A stretch of DNA of 64,000 bases, from NCBI GenBank assembly GCA_049603715.1, contig JBMYSW010000017.1, forward strand, positions 12,420-76,419, written 5' to 3'. The notes beneath the pieces are model-generated. The model was not told where the DNA came from and did no database searches. It saw only the letters and a list, made by a program, of their open reading frames with translations. Source of the DNA: Pontibacterium sp049603715 (GTDB taxonomy: Bacteria > Pseudomonadota > Gammaproteobacteria > Pseudomonadales > Balneatricaceae). The translations under genes were made by a program, and so were the position numbers. Within the stretch, counting starts at the first letter, position 1; every line of letters begins with the position of its first letter. Of this stretch, positions 26,512 through 34,853 are shown piece by piece.

Positions 26512-28695
26512 ATGAGCCAAGGCACATCCTCACACAATCAAGCCGCCAACTCGCCCGAGCGAGCCAGCGAAGGGGAGTTAGACTCCCAAACAAAAGAAAC
26601 TTTAAAAGGCATGGAGCTAAGCCAGCGTTCTGAGCAGTCGGCCAGTGGTCGCGCGGTGTATTGGATCGGTGTGTTATTTGCCTTAGCTCATATCTATTTT
26701 AATACCCTCGGCACCTTACCTGAGTTGTGGGTGGCAGGTATCCACTTTGGTGGTTTTGCACTGATTTGTGCGCTTATGGTACCTGCTGCCAAAGCCAGCC
26801 GTTTTGCCAATAGCAAAGGTATGTTGCTGTTAGATGTGGCCATTGGCCTCGTGGCGGTGGCGAGTGTGGTTTACCTTATTTTGGCGGAAGACGCGCTTTA
26901 TGCCCGTGGTGTGAGCTTTGTCACCTCTGACTGGGTGTTTGCCTTTTTAGCCATTGCCGTTGCACTTGAGATGACGCGCCGAACCACTGGCTGGTTTATT
27001 CCGTGTTTAATTGTGTTCTCTTTAACCTATGTGTTTTGGTGGGGGCAATACGTCGGCGGTATCTTCCAGTTTCCGGGCTTAAGCCTAGAGACGGTGCTTT
27101 ATCGCAGTTACTTCTCGTCTGAGGGCATGTTTGGTTCTATTGCCCGTATTTCGTGGACCTTTGTGTTCATGTTTATTTTGTTTGGTGCCTTTTTGGTTAA
27201 GTCGGGCGCTGGCGACTTTATTATTGAGCTTAGCCGTTGTGCGGCTGGCAAGTTTGTCGGCGGCCCGGGCTTTGTAGCGGTATTAGGCTCGGGTTTGATG
27301 GGCTCGGTTTCGGGTTCGTCGGTAGCCAATACAGTGTCCACCGGTGTTATCACTATTCCGCTAATGCAACGCGCGGGTTTTCCACCTAAGTTTGCAGCCG
27401 GTGTTGAGGCCGCAGCGTCTACGGGAGGGCAGCTTATGCCTCCAGTGATGGGTGCAGGTGCGTTTATTATGGCGTCTTACACCCAGCTCCCTTACGTGGA
27501 TATTGTGGCGGCTGCGGCTTTGCCTGCCTTGTTATACTTCTTATCAGTAGGCTTTTTTGTTCGTGTCGAAGCGGTGCGCAGTGGTGTGGTACCTATTAAA
27601 GACGAAAGCCTGCCTTCGTTAAAAGAAGTGCTTAAAGGCGGCTGGCATTACCTGTTGCCCTTGGCGTGTTTGGTGGCGTTGCTGATTTATGGCTTTACGC
27701 CAACCTATGCCGCGGGTTTGTCCATTATCTCGGTTGTGGTGGCCTCTTGGTTATCTAAAAACCCGATGGGGCCAAAAGATATTCTCGATGCGCTGGCGCA
27801 AGGCTCCAAAAACATGGCCACAACGGCGATGCTGCTTGTTGCTGTAGGTTTGATTGTTAACGTAGTCGCGATGACCGGTGTGGGTAATACCTTCTCATTG
27901 ATGGTGACAGATTGGGCCAGCGGAAGCCTGATGATTACTCTTATTTTAGTGGCCTTGGCATCGTTAATTTTAGGCATGGGTTTGCCCGTAACGGCGTCTT
28001 ACATTGTCTTGGCCACCTTGTCGGCACCTGCTATTTACCAGCTCATTGCGAATGCTGAGCTGGTGAGCATGATCACCGAAGGCCGTTTGCCAGAAATGGC
28101 CAAAATGATCTTTATGTTGATCGACCCAGAAGCCATGACCAAATTGGCTGGCCCAATGCCAGAAGCCCAAGCCTTGGCATTATTGGATGCCGTGCCAGAC
28201 GACTTTAAAGGTCAGCTAATGGAACAGGCGATTGCGCCCGAAACCTTGGCGATGATGCTACTATCGGCACATATGATTATCTTTTGGCTATCGCAAGACA
28301 GTAACGTGACACCACCTGTGTGCTTAACCGCTTTTGCGGCGGCTGCGATTGCCAAAACTCCGCCAATGGCGACAGGTTTTATGGCTTGGAAGGTCGCAAA
28401 AGGTTTGTACATTGTGCCAGTGCTTTTCGCCTACACGGCGTTAATTGGTGGCACCACGGCAGAGGTCTTGCAGATCTTCTTGTTTGCAGTGGTGGGTATT
28501 TATGGCTTGGTTGGCTTTATGGAAGGTTACCTAGAGGGCAAGCTAAATATTGCATTACGTGTGCTAAGCGGTGCTGTTGGGCTGGTGTTGCTGTGGCCAC
28601 ACGACTACCTCGTCGCCAACTTGGTGTGTGTGGTGCTGTTTGCGCTTATCTTTTGGTTTAGTAAACGGACCAGCGCACAGGTTAAAATGGCGTAA
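26512..28695 (+). CDS. TRAP transporter permease, fused DctQ-DctM
   Basis: A 727-residue inner-membrane protein with about 16-18 hydrophobic segments. The N-terminal part (to about 230) corresponds to the small DctQ-like subunit and the rest to the large DctM-like subunit, as is standard for TAXI systems. Family motifs include GSGLMGSVSGSSVANTVSTG and AAASTGGQLMPPVMGAGAF. The start at 26512 is supported by GGAG; the longer frame from TTG 26446 runs through intergenic hairpin-flanking DNA. It would import the receptor-delivered acid by Na+ symport. Confidence 0.93.
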   Translation: MSQGTSSHNQAANSPERASEGELDSQTKETLKGMELSQRSEQSASGRAVYWIGVLFALAHIYFNTLGTLPELWVAGIHFGGFALICALMVPAAKASRFANSKGMLLLDVAIGLVAVASVVYLILAEDALYARGVSFVTSDWVFAFLAIAVALEMTRRTTGWFIPCLIVFSLTYVFWWGQYVGGIFQFPGLSLETVLYRSYFSSEGMFGSIARISWTFVFMFILFGAFLVKSGAGDFIIELSRCAAGKFVGGPGFVAVLGSGLMGSVSGSSVANTVSTGVITIPLMQRAGFPPKFAAGVEAAASTGGQLMPPVMGAGAFIMASYTQLPYVDIVAAAALPALLYFLSVGFFVRVEAVRSGVVPIKDESLPSLKEVLKGGWHYLLPLACLVALLIYGFTPTYAAGLSIISVVVASWLSKNPMGPKDILDALAQGSKNMATTAMLLVAVGLIVNVVAMTGVGNTFSLMVTDWASGSLMITLILVALASLILGMGLPVTASYIVLATLSAPAIYQLIANAELVSMITEGRLPEMAKMIFMLIDPEAMTKLAGPMPEAQALALLDAVPDDFKGQLMEQAIAPETLAMMLLSAHMIIFWLSQDSNVTPPVCLTAFAAAAIAKTPPMATGFMAWKVAKGLYIVPVLFAYTALIGGTTAEVLQIFLFAVVGIYGLVGFMEGYLEGKLNIALRVLSGAVGLVLLWPHDYLVANLVCVVLFALIFWFSKRTSAQVKMA

Positions 28696-28699
28696 ACCG

Positions 28700-28731
28700 A
28701 GCTGAGCTGGGTCCTTTTAGGGGGCTCAGCT
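28700..28731 (+). other. Intercistronic hairpin before lhgO
   Basis: AGCTGAG (28700-28706) pairs with CTCAGCT (28725-28731). No T run follows; read-through into lhgO is expected. Confidence 0.5.
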
Positions 28732-28762
28732 TGTTCGCTATTCAGCTTTAAGGACAGCCCTC

Positions 28763-29962
28763 ATGAACAACAGCTTTGATTTTATTGTACTCGGCGGCGG
28801 AATATTAGGTATGGCCACCGCTCGCACCTTGCAAGGGCGATACCCTGACGCCTCAATTGTGGTACTTGAAAAAGAATCGGCGTTGGCTAGCCATCAAACG
28901 GGTCGTAACTCGGGTGTGATTCACGCCGGGGTGTACTACAAGCCCGGTAGTTTAAAGGCTGATTTTTGTAAGCGTGGCAACATCGCTACCAAGGCTTTTT
29001 GCGATGAATTTGGTGTTGAGTATAAGGTGCCCGGTAAGCTCTTAGTGGCAACCAGCGACCTAGAAGAAGAGCGCATGGAAGGCTTGATTGACCGTTGCGA
29101 GCAAAATGGCATCGCTCACGAGCGTGTTGATCAAGCAGGGTTGCGTGAGCTTGAGCCTAATATTGCGGGGCAGGCGGCGATTTATGTGCCTAGCTCGGGT
29201 ATCGTCAATTACGCCCACATCGTGCAGCGAATGGCTGAGCAGTTTAGTGCGGCTGGTGGCATTGTTCGTTTATCGACACAGGTCACGCAAGTACAAACCT
29301 CGGCGCAGCATGTAGAGGTAAATACCACGCAGGGTAAGCTCAAAGGCGGCTTTTTGGTGTCGTGTGGCGGCCTAATGTCTGACCGATTAGTGGCCATGTT
29401 AGGCGAAAAGCCAAGCTTCAAAATTATTCCTTTTAGGGGTGAATATTTTAAGTTGCCAGAGCAAAAGCAGTCGCTAGTAACACGCATGATTTACCCGATA
29501 CCTGACCCGCAGTTTCCGTTTTTGGGCGTGCATTTAACCCCCATGGTTAACGGTGATTTAACCGTTGGCCCTAACGCCGTATTGGCGATGGGGCGAGAGG
29601 CTTATCAAAAAACCGATGTTAACCTTGGCGATATGCTAGAAATGGCAGGGTACTCGGGGATGCGAGCCATATTAATGCGTCACTTTAAAACCAGTGTGAT
29701 GGAGCTTAAAAACAGCCTATACCGTCCGGGATACCTTAAGTTGGTGCAAAAATATTGCCCGCAATTAAGCCTTGCTGACCTCAAGTCTTACCCTTCGGGT
29801 ATTCGGGCGCAGGCGGTTTACCCTAATGGCGATTTAGTGGATGACTTTTTGTTTGTCGAAGCGCCGAGAGCCTTAGTGGTTGCCAATGCACCTTCGCCCG
29901 CGGCTACGTCGGCTATTCCTATTTCTGAGCACATTGTCGACCGGGTTGCCGCGATGCTTTAG
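28763..29962 (+). CDS. lhgO: L-2-hydroxyglutarate oxidase/dehydrogenase
   Basis: A 399-residue FAD-dependent enzyme. The FAD-binding GGGILGMATARTL is at the N-terminus (about 11-23), followed by the LhgO hallmark HQTGRNSGVIHAGVYYKPGS. Later motifs SCGGLMSDRL, IIPFRGEYF and the C-terminal ANAPSPAATSAIPI also fit. It converts L-2-hydroxyglutarate to 2-oxoglutarate at the membrane, passing electrons to quinone in E. coli. AAGGA lies upstream. It ends the TAXI operon and is followed by a good terminator, which ties L-2-hydroxyglutarate or a precursor to the transporter. Confidence 0.95.
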   Translation: MNNSFDFIVLGGGILGMATARTLQGRYPDASIVVLEKESALASHQTGRNSGVIHAGVYYKPGSLKADFCKRGNIATKAFCDEFGVEYKVPGKLLVATSDLEEERMEGLIDRCEQNGIAHERVDQAGLRELEPNIAGQAAIYVPSSGIVNYAHIVQRMAEQFSAAGGIVRLSTQVTQVQTSAQHVEVNTTQGKLKGGFLVSCGGLMSDRLVAMLGEKPSFKIIPFRGEYFKLPEQKQSLVTRMIYPIPDPQFPFLGVHLTPMVNGDLTVGPNAVLAMGREAYQKTDVNLGDMLEMAGYSGMRAILMRHFKTSVMELKNSLYRPGYLKLVQKYCPQLSLADLKSYPSGIRAQAVYPNGDLVDDFLFVEAPRALVVANAPSPAATSAIPISEHIVDRVAAML

Positions 29963-29998
29963 TGTGGCGGCTCAGCCGATTGGCTCAGATTTATTGAA

Positions 29999-30027
29999 TG
30001 CCTCTTGCGTCCCAAGGGGCATTTTTT
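29999..30027 (+). terminator. Intrinsic terminator of the TAXI-lhgO operon
   Basis: TGCCTCTTG pairs with CAAGGGGCA (one wobble) and six Ts follow. It lies 36 bases after the lhgO stop. Confidence 0.85.
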
Positions 30028-30171
30028 ATGATGGCCCATGTCGAAAGTGAGCGAATAGCCGAAACCTGCATAAAAACGACTACCAGTCGGTGACTAAAAG
30101 TAGTTAATTAAATGGGCTCGATTTGCCCCGTTTATGGCAATTTAGACTAGGCTTAAAACCAAGTGCAAAAA

Positions 30172-30308
30172 GGAAACGTCACATTCGCACAGCGACGGCG
30201 CTAAAAGGATTGCGTCGCGCATCAAGGAGTCAGTAACGGAACTGAGTGCCTTCTGTTCAGGGCGAGGTCACAAAGGCTTCACAAGCCCATCAAGAAAGTG
30301 CCCAAGGA
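30172..30308 (+). promoter_or_regulatory. Leader region with five GGA motifs, CsrA-type
   Basis: Upstream of a 27-codon gene, GGA occurs at 30172, 30207, 30226, 30238 and 30306, each in an A-rich context. Two sit in hairpin loops: GCGACG/CGTCGC (30192-30218) and TCAGT/ACTGA (30230-30245). CsrA/RsmA prefers GGA in loops. No terminator follows, so a free CsrB-like RNA is not supported. The rest of 30028-30356 shows no gene. Confidence 0.35.
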
Positions 30309-30356
30309 TGAAATTACCCAAATAAACTGTGTACGTTCATTCGTGAGGTCATTTTT

Positions 30357-30440
30357 ATGTCGATGGTGCAATATCTGCCTTTGTTTTTAGCGGTGCTGGC
30401 TGGGTTTTTGGCAGGCTTTGTCATCGGTCGCAGCTTTTAG
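30357..30440 (+). CDS. Candidate 27-aa single-span membrane peptide
   Basis: ATG with GAGG nine bases upstream opens a 27-codon frame. The product is MSMVQYLPLFLAVLAGFLAG followed by FVIGRSF: one hydrophobic span with AGFLAGF small-residue packing and a positive C-terminal end. This is the shape of known bacterial small membrane proteins such as CydX-like or transporter-associated peptides, though it matches none I know. It could instead be a leader peptide. It sits alone between the lhgO terminator and the peroxidase gene. Confidence 0.55.
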   Translation: MSMVQYLPLFLAVLAGFLAGFVIGRSF

Positions 30441-30580
30441 CTCGTTGGCGGGTTTGGTACGCGCTGGCCGCCTGTGACTTACATCAAGTAAGTTGTACTT
30501 CCCATGATTTTTGTGGGGTAGGGCGCTAACTTTGTAGCCCTTGGGTGATCTTATCCCGTGAGACCACCCGTAACTTATGC

Positions 30581-30603
30581 GACAATTGATTCTTATTTTC
30601 ATC
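30581..30603. promoter_or_regulatory. Possible Fur-like box before the peroxidase gene
   Basis: The minus-strand reading GATGAAAATAAGAATCAAT agrees with the 19-base Fur consensus at about 11 positions by eye. This is weak evidence. Confidence 0.2.
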
Positions 30604-30610
30604 TAGGTGT

Positions 30611-31891
30611 TTGGTGAGGTTTGTCTTGTCGCTTACAGCTTTTTGCGCGCGTGCGGGTCGTGTTGTCTTGTCGGTTGCTTTTTTGTCTGCCCTAGTGGCC
30701 TGTGGCGAAGTCAATAAACCACCTGAAGGGTTCAAATTACAAACAGGGCCCCACAGCAGTATGCGAAATGGCGGCGAGCATAAGCGCCCACCACAAAATC
30801 CAAGTGCCGACTCTGTTCAGCAGCAGTTATTGGTGAGCTTAGGCGGCCAGCTGTTTTTTGATACCAACCTTTCGCTGCATCGCAACCAGTCCTGTGCGAC
30901 CTGTCATTCACCTGCTGCCGCGTTTAGCGACCCTACGCATCAGGCGGTTTCGTTAGGCTCTATTGAAGGTAAAGTCGGTGGTCGTAATACACCGACCATC
31001 GCCTACAGCCGATTTTCACCCCGATTTGGTTTAAATGCCGAGGGGCACCCTCGTGGTGGTCAGTTTTGGGATGGTCGCGCCCGTGGTTTAAAAGCACAGG
31101 CATCGGGCCCTATTTTTAACCCCGTGGAAATGGCACTACCACGCCCTAAGGTGTTGGTGGAGCGTATCAGCGAAAACCCTCACTACGTTAAAACTCTTAC
31201 GCGTGCCTTTGGAGATGAGGTACTCAAGCGACCAGAGCGCTTAGTAAGTGCCGTGGCCGATAGCCTACAAGCCTTTGAGCAAACCGATACCTTCTCGCCG
31301 TTTAACTCAAAATATGACCGCTTTTTGCGTGGCGAGGAAGAGCTGACGCCGCAAGAAGAGTTGGGCCGCACGCTGTTCTTTTCGCAGCAGTTTACTAACT
31401 GTAACCAATGTCATCAGCTGGCACGCACCAGCCGCTCTAAGCGCGAAGTATTTACCAACTTCACCTTTCACAATATTGGTGTCCCTAAAAACCCAGCGCT
31501 TGATCAGCCAACGGATATGGGTTTGGCAGGGAATGCCAACTTTGACCAAACGGTACACCCAACTCACCCGCACAAAAATCACCACGGCAAATTTAAAGTG
31601 CCGACCTTGCGTAACGTCGAGTTAACGGCTCCGTATATGCACAATGGGGTATTTAACGACCTTAAAACCGTGGTGCAGTTTTATAACAAGTACAACAGTC
31701 GTTCGGTGGTGGCGCAAACCAATCCAGAAACTGGCTTACCTTGGGGGCCTGCCGAGGTGCCTGAGTCTTTGTCGCTCAAAGAGCTGGAGTTTGGCCCTGC
31801 ATTGGATGAAGTACGTGTAGACGCCTTGGTCGCCTTCTTAAAAACGTTAACGGACGAGCCGTATCGCATGGCCGCGAATGCGGCACAGTAA
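30611..31891 (+). CDS. Di-haem cytochrome c peroxidase, probable lipoprotein
   Basis: A protein of up to 426 residues in the CcpA/MauG family. A hydrophobic leader ends in the lipobox LVAC (Cys about 31), so it is probably tethered to a membrane facing the periplasm. Two c-type haem motifs are present: CATCH and CNQCH. The intervening YSRFSPRFGLNAEGHPRGGQ and the C-terminal YMHNGVFNDLKTVVQFYN are family motifs. It would reduce H2O2 with electrons from cytochrome c, or act as a MauG-like oxidant. The start is uncertain: TTG 30611 or GTG 30614. It is followed by rsuA after 10 bases. Confidence 0.9.
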   Translation: MVRFVLSLTAFCARAGRVVLSVAFLSALVACGEVNKPPEGFKLQTGPHSSMRNGGEHKRPPQNPSADSVQQQLLVSLGGQLFFDTNLSLHRNQSCATCHSPAAAFSDPTHQAVSLGSIEGKVGGRNTPTIAYSRFSPRFGLNAEGHPRGGQFWDGRARGLKAQASGPIFNPVEMALPRPKVLVERISENPHYVKTLTRAFGDEVLKRPERLVSAVADSLQAFEQTDTFSPFNSKYDRFLRGEEELTPQEELGRTLFFSQQFTNCNQCHQLARTSRSKREVFTNFTFHNIGVPKNPALDQPTDMGLAGNANFDQTVHPTHPHKNHHGKFKVPTLRNVELTAPYMHNGVFNDLKTVVQFYNKYNSRSVVAQTNPETGLPWGPAEVPESLSLKELEFGPALDEVRVDALVAFLKTLTDEPYRMAANAAQ

Positions 31892-31901
31892 TGGCACTGA
31901 A

Positions 31902-32627
31902 ATGGTATTAAAGTCTAGTCGGCTCGATCGTTACATTAGCCAGCACACGCCCTTTGCAAAGGGCGAGGTGCGCCTGTTACTGGCGCAAAAGCGAGTGCTG
32001 GTAGATGGAGTTTTGGCCACATCAGTGGGGCAGGCTGTCACGGGGTTTTCTAAAATCACCGTGGATGACACCGTCTTACCTCATCAGCAGGGCTGTTATG
32101 TGATGATGCATAAGCCTGTTGGAGTGGTCAGTGCCACTAAAGATGCTGAACACACCACCGTGTTGGATTTGCTGCAAGCACAATCGCCTGACCTATGGAA
32201 AGCGGGTTTACACATTGTTGGGCGGTTAGACCTGAACTCAAGCGGCCTGTTACTGCTCACCAATGACAGCCGTTGGTCGAGTGCATTAATGGATGCCAGT
32301 AGCAAGGTCGCAAAGCGGTACTATGTCGAGGTGGAAGGGCCTATTTCTAATGCCTGTATTGAGGCCTTTGCTCGGGGTATGCATTTTCCGTTTGAGGATA
32401 TCACAACGCGCCCTGCAACGTTGACGCGCTTGTCGGCAAATACGGCTTATGTGACGCTGACGGAGGGGCGCTATCATCAAATAAAGCGCATGTTTGGCCG
32501 CTTTAGAAACCCCGTGACCGTGATTCACCGTTTAAGTGTGGGAAGCATCGAACTCGACCCCGATTTGTTGCAAGGACAAAGTCGAATGCTTACGGCGGAT
32601 GAAATCGCCAGTGCGTATGCTGGTTAG
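31902..32627 (+). CDS. rsuA: 16S rRNA pseudouridine synthase RsuA-like
   Basis: A 241-residue pseudouridine synthase. An S4 RNA-binding domain at the N-terminus (SRLDRYISQHTPF) precedes the catalytic domain with the Asp in VGRLDLNSSGLLLLTND. EGRYHQIKRMFGRFRNPV is the RsuA/RluB-type motif III. Overall length and order follow E. coli RsuA (231), which modifies U516 of 16S rRNA. The start at 31902 gives the standard S4 beginning; the frame also opens at 31878 inside the peroxidase gene. The short gap suggests co-transcription with the peroxidase. Confidence 0.88.
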   Translation: MVLKSSRLDRYISQHTPFAKGEVRLLLAQKRVLVDGVLATSVGQAVTGFSKITVDDTVLPHQQGCYVMMHKPVGVVSATKDAEHTTVLDLLQAQSPDLWKAGLHIVGRLDLNSSGLLLLTNDSRWSSALMDASSKVAKRYYVEVEGPISNACIEAFARGMHFPFEDITTRPATLTRLSANTAYVTLTEGRYHQIKRMFGRFRNPVTVIHRLSVGSIELDPDLLQGQSRMLTADEIASAYAG

Positions 32628-32934
32628 GTCACAGAATCTGAGCTAGGTCTCTTACCTTGCTCGTCGTAGCGCCCAATAGCGCTCTCACTACTTTTATCTC
32701 TCTTATCTCTCGATTTGTAGTATCCACTGCGACGAATAACGTCAGGCTTATTCTTTAACGCGTATTAACTGGCCAGATGTAAAGGTGAGAAGATAAGCGA
32801 TGTGAAGGGCATGAGCCTAAACCAAAGGCTTTAGATGGATTTAAAGGCGGGTTCGTCAGAAGGTTAGCGACTGGAGCGGTGGGTAAATAGAAGGCTAGAG
32901 CGAGCAGAGAAGGGAGACGGAAAAACAAATACCC
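32628..32934. other. Intergenic stretch after rsuA
   Basis: No gene is supported. Short frames on the minus strand lack ribosome-binding sites. The stretch from here to 33069 ends in the terminator of the leftward 72-aa gene. Confidence 0.5.
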
Positions 32935-32975
32935 AAAACGTAAAATGCCGTTTACAAGATTAGTTGTAAACGGCA
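32935..32975 (-). terminator. Intrinsic terminator of the 72-aa gene
   Basis: A perfect 12-base stem (32946-32957 with 32964-32975) with a six-base loop. On the minus strand it runs into a T-rich tail. It lies about 95 bases after the stop of the leftward gene. Confidence 0.75.
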
Positions 32976-33069
32976 AGTTCTGGTACTGAATGCTTCATCA
33001 CAAAATCCTTATTCCTGGGACTGTGAGTGGCATGAGCAGTTGCTCAACCATTGGGTTTATTCGACCGGC

Positions 33070-33288
33070 TTAGTGAGCGTGGTGACCGAAGTGAAGAAGG
33101 CTTGGGATTTGCTTAACTTGAGCAAATACGTTTTTGATGCTTTTACCAGCTGCAGCAAAAAGACCAGCGATGTATTGAGCGCGCTCATATTGTGCAACGG
33201 CTTCAATTTCGTCGTACTTGCTTAGGTAAGTTAGGTTAGTAGAAGCTAGAAGTTCACCGAAGGTTTTATCAGTTTCGTTAGTTTTCAT
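33070..33288 (-). CDS. Small protein, possibly RSP_7527-like
   Basis: A 72-residue protein beginning MKTNETDKTFGELLASTNLT. The middle, YDEIEAVAQYERAQYIAGLF, resembles the short helical motif of small proteobacterial proteins annotated as RSP_7527 family, which is a weak match by eye. A His-rich tail ends LLHFGHHAH. The start is firm: AAGGAG precedes the ATG at 33288, and a consensus-like promoter lies 45 bases further up, whereas the longer frame has neither. It has its own terminator. High expression is suggested by the promoter and ribosome-binding site. Confidence 0.8.
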   Translation of the reverse strand: MKTNETDKTFGELLASTNLTYLSKYDEIEAVAQYERAQYIAGLFAAAGKSIKNVFAQVKQIPSLLHFGHHAH

Positions 33289-33340
33289 GTTGCATCTCCT
33301 TGTGAGTGTGCGATGTAGTTTGTTGCTTAACTTGGAATCT

Positions 33341-33369
33341 ATATTAGAGACCAAAGAGCGGATTAACAA
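33341..33369 (-). promoter_or_regulatory. Sigma-70 promoter of the 72-aa gene
   Basis: On the minus strand TTGTTA and TAATAT are 17 bases apart. The predicted transcript starts near 33334, giving a leader of about 45 bases. Confidence 0.65.
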
Positions 33370-33817
33370 ACGATAAAAAATACATCCAAACATGAATTAA
33401 ACTAACTTAAATTGTTTAGATTCGACGTATTTGTTGAAGAAATGTTTCATTTGAATTAAATAAATTGTTTAAAGTTGGTTTTTTGAATGTTCGTTTTTGG
33501 GGCTGCATAAACGATGTATAAATCAACTTAGATTTGTACTTTATAGCTGACGAATACTGTTTATAAAGATGAGAAATATTTGTTTAAAATGGTTTTGTTT
33601 GGCTTGCTTTGCGTCAGTTGCCGACATTTTTAGCGTGCTTTTTCATTGCACTGAATTGGGGCGGTTAAGGCTGGCGGTTTTCCGGTGTGTATTGTTCGTA
33701 AAACCGAATAGCAATTATCAAAAGCAAATAGCTAAACTCGCGTAAACTCGATGACGGGTTGCGAAGCTTGTGCGCTGAGCGGCTATAAAATAACGTATAT
33801 CAGAAAGGTAAAAACCG
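33370..33817. other. AT-rich intergenic region
   Basis: About 450 bases, clearly richer in A and T than the flanks, with many short T tracts. No gene or RNA is supported. It carries the control regions of the divergent 72-aa gene and the amidohydrolase gene. Confidence 0.5.
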
Positions 33818-34651
33818 ATGTCAGTGTTTGATGAGCGCAAAATAGATTGCCACAACCATATTTGCGACCCGTCCCGGTTTCCGTATCAACCAAATACGCC
33901 TTATGAGCCCAAAGGCGCGGAGCTGACCCATGCCAATATGTTTTTGCAGCTACTTGACGTTTATGGTGGCTCCCACGCCCTGATTGTTGGCTTGAACTCA
34001 GGGTATGGTGAAAACGACAATCGAGCGCTACTCGATGCCATTGCACGTAGTAACGGTCGCTTTAAAGGCATGGCAGTGGTGTCTACCGATTGTTCGCGTG
34101 CAACGCTAGAGGAACTTAAAGCCAAAGGTGTGGTTGGCGTCACCTTTAATGCGGCCTACTACGGCGTAGACCATTACGCTGATGTAGATGCTTTGCTAGG
34201 GTACTTAGCCGATTTAGAGCTGATTGCACAGGTACAAACCACAGGCGACCAGTTATCGGAATTGATGCCTGTATTTGCCCAGCATGATGTACCGCTGGTG
34301 TTGGACCATTGTGGTCGCCCTGATTTAAGCCAAGGCGTTAACGGTAAAGACTTTCAGGCGGTGTTGGCCTTGGCGAACAACCCGAATGCCTATATTAAAG
34401 TATCTGGCTTTGCCAAGTTTTCGCAGCAGGGCTTTCCTTATACCGATTGCGACCCTTATGTCGAAAAAATTAAAGCAGCTTTCGGCGTAAACCGCTGCTT
34501 GTGGGGCTCGGACTGGCCGTTTTTACAAGCGCCAGAGCGCATCGACTATGGCATGTTACTGACTATTGCCGCTCGCCACTTCCCCGATAAGCATGAGCGT
34601 GAACACTACTTTTGGAAAAACGCCGCTCGCCTCTACGGCTTCGAAGCGTAA
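33818..34651 (+). CDS. Amidohydrolase-family metal-dependent hydrolase
   Basis: A 277-residue TIM-barrel hydrolase of the amidohydrolase_2 family (2-pyrone-4,6-dicarboxylate lactonase type). The metal-binding HxH is in KIDCHNHICDPSRFPYQ. LVLDHCGRP provides a further His, and LWGSDWPFLQ supplies the terminal Asp. GAAAGG lies upstream of the ATG. Members hydrolyse lactones or decarboxylate aromatic acids; this gene has no pathway neighbours, so the substrate cannot be assigned. It stands alone. Confidence 0.85.
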   Translation: MSVFDERKIDCHNHICDPSRFPYQPNTPYEPKGAELTHANMFLQLLDVYGGSHALIVGLNSGYGENDNRALLDAIARSNGRFKGMAVVSTDCSRATLEELKAKGVVGVTFNAAYYGVDHYADVDALLGYLADLELIAQVQTTGDQLSELMPVFAQHDVPLVLDHCGRPDLSQGVNGKDFQAVLALANNPNAYIKVSGFAKFSQQGFPYTDCDPYVEKIKAAFGVNRCLWGSDWPFLQAPERIDYGMLLTIAARHFPDKHEREHYFWKNAARLYGFEA

Positions 34652-34853
34652 TGCCGTGGGTGAGGTTTATTTCATGGATTTTACCCACTTAGAGCCTCTT
34701 TATTTGCTACTTTAGAATAAATTAAACCTCCCCTTACTCTCCTAATGTTAAGAAGCCTTGTTCAGTGCCGACTTATAGAGTCTACACTGGGTAGAGTAGG
34801 GGCGGCGCAGGTCACGCCCAAAGCAAACATCACGGATAAAAAGGCGTGTTCGA

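Noticed and set aside
30172..30356. Free CsrB/RsmZ-like RNA
   Set aside because: No intrinsic terminator follows and the number of GGA hairpins is too low for a typical titrating RNA.
32755..32976. 73-codon minus-strand frame
   Set aside because: It overlaps the terminator hairpin of the 72-aa gene and has no ribosome-binding site.
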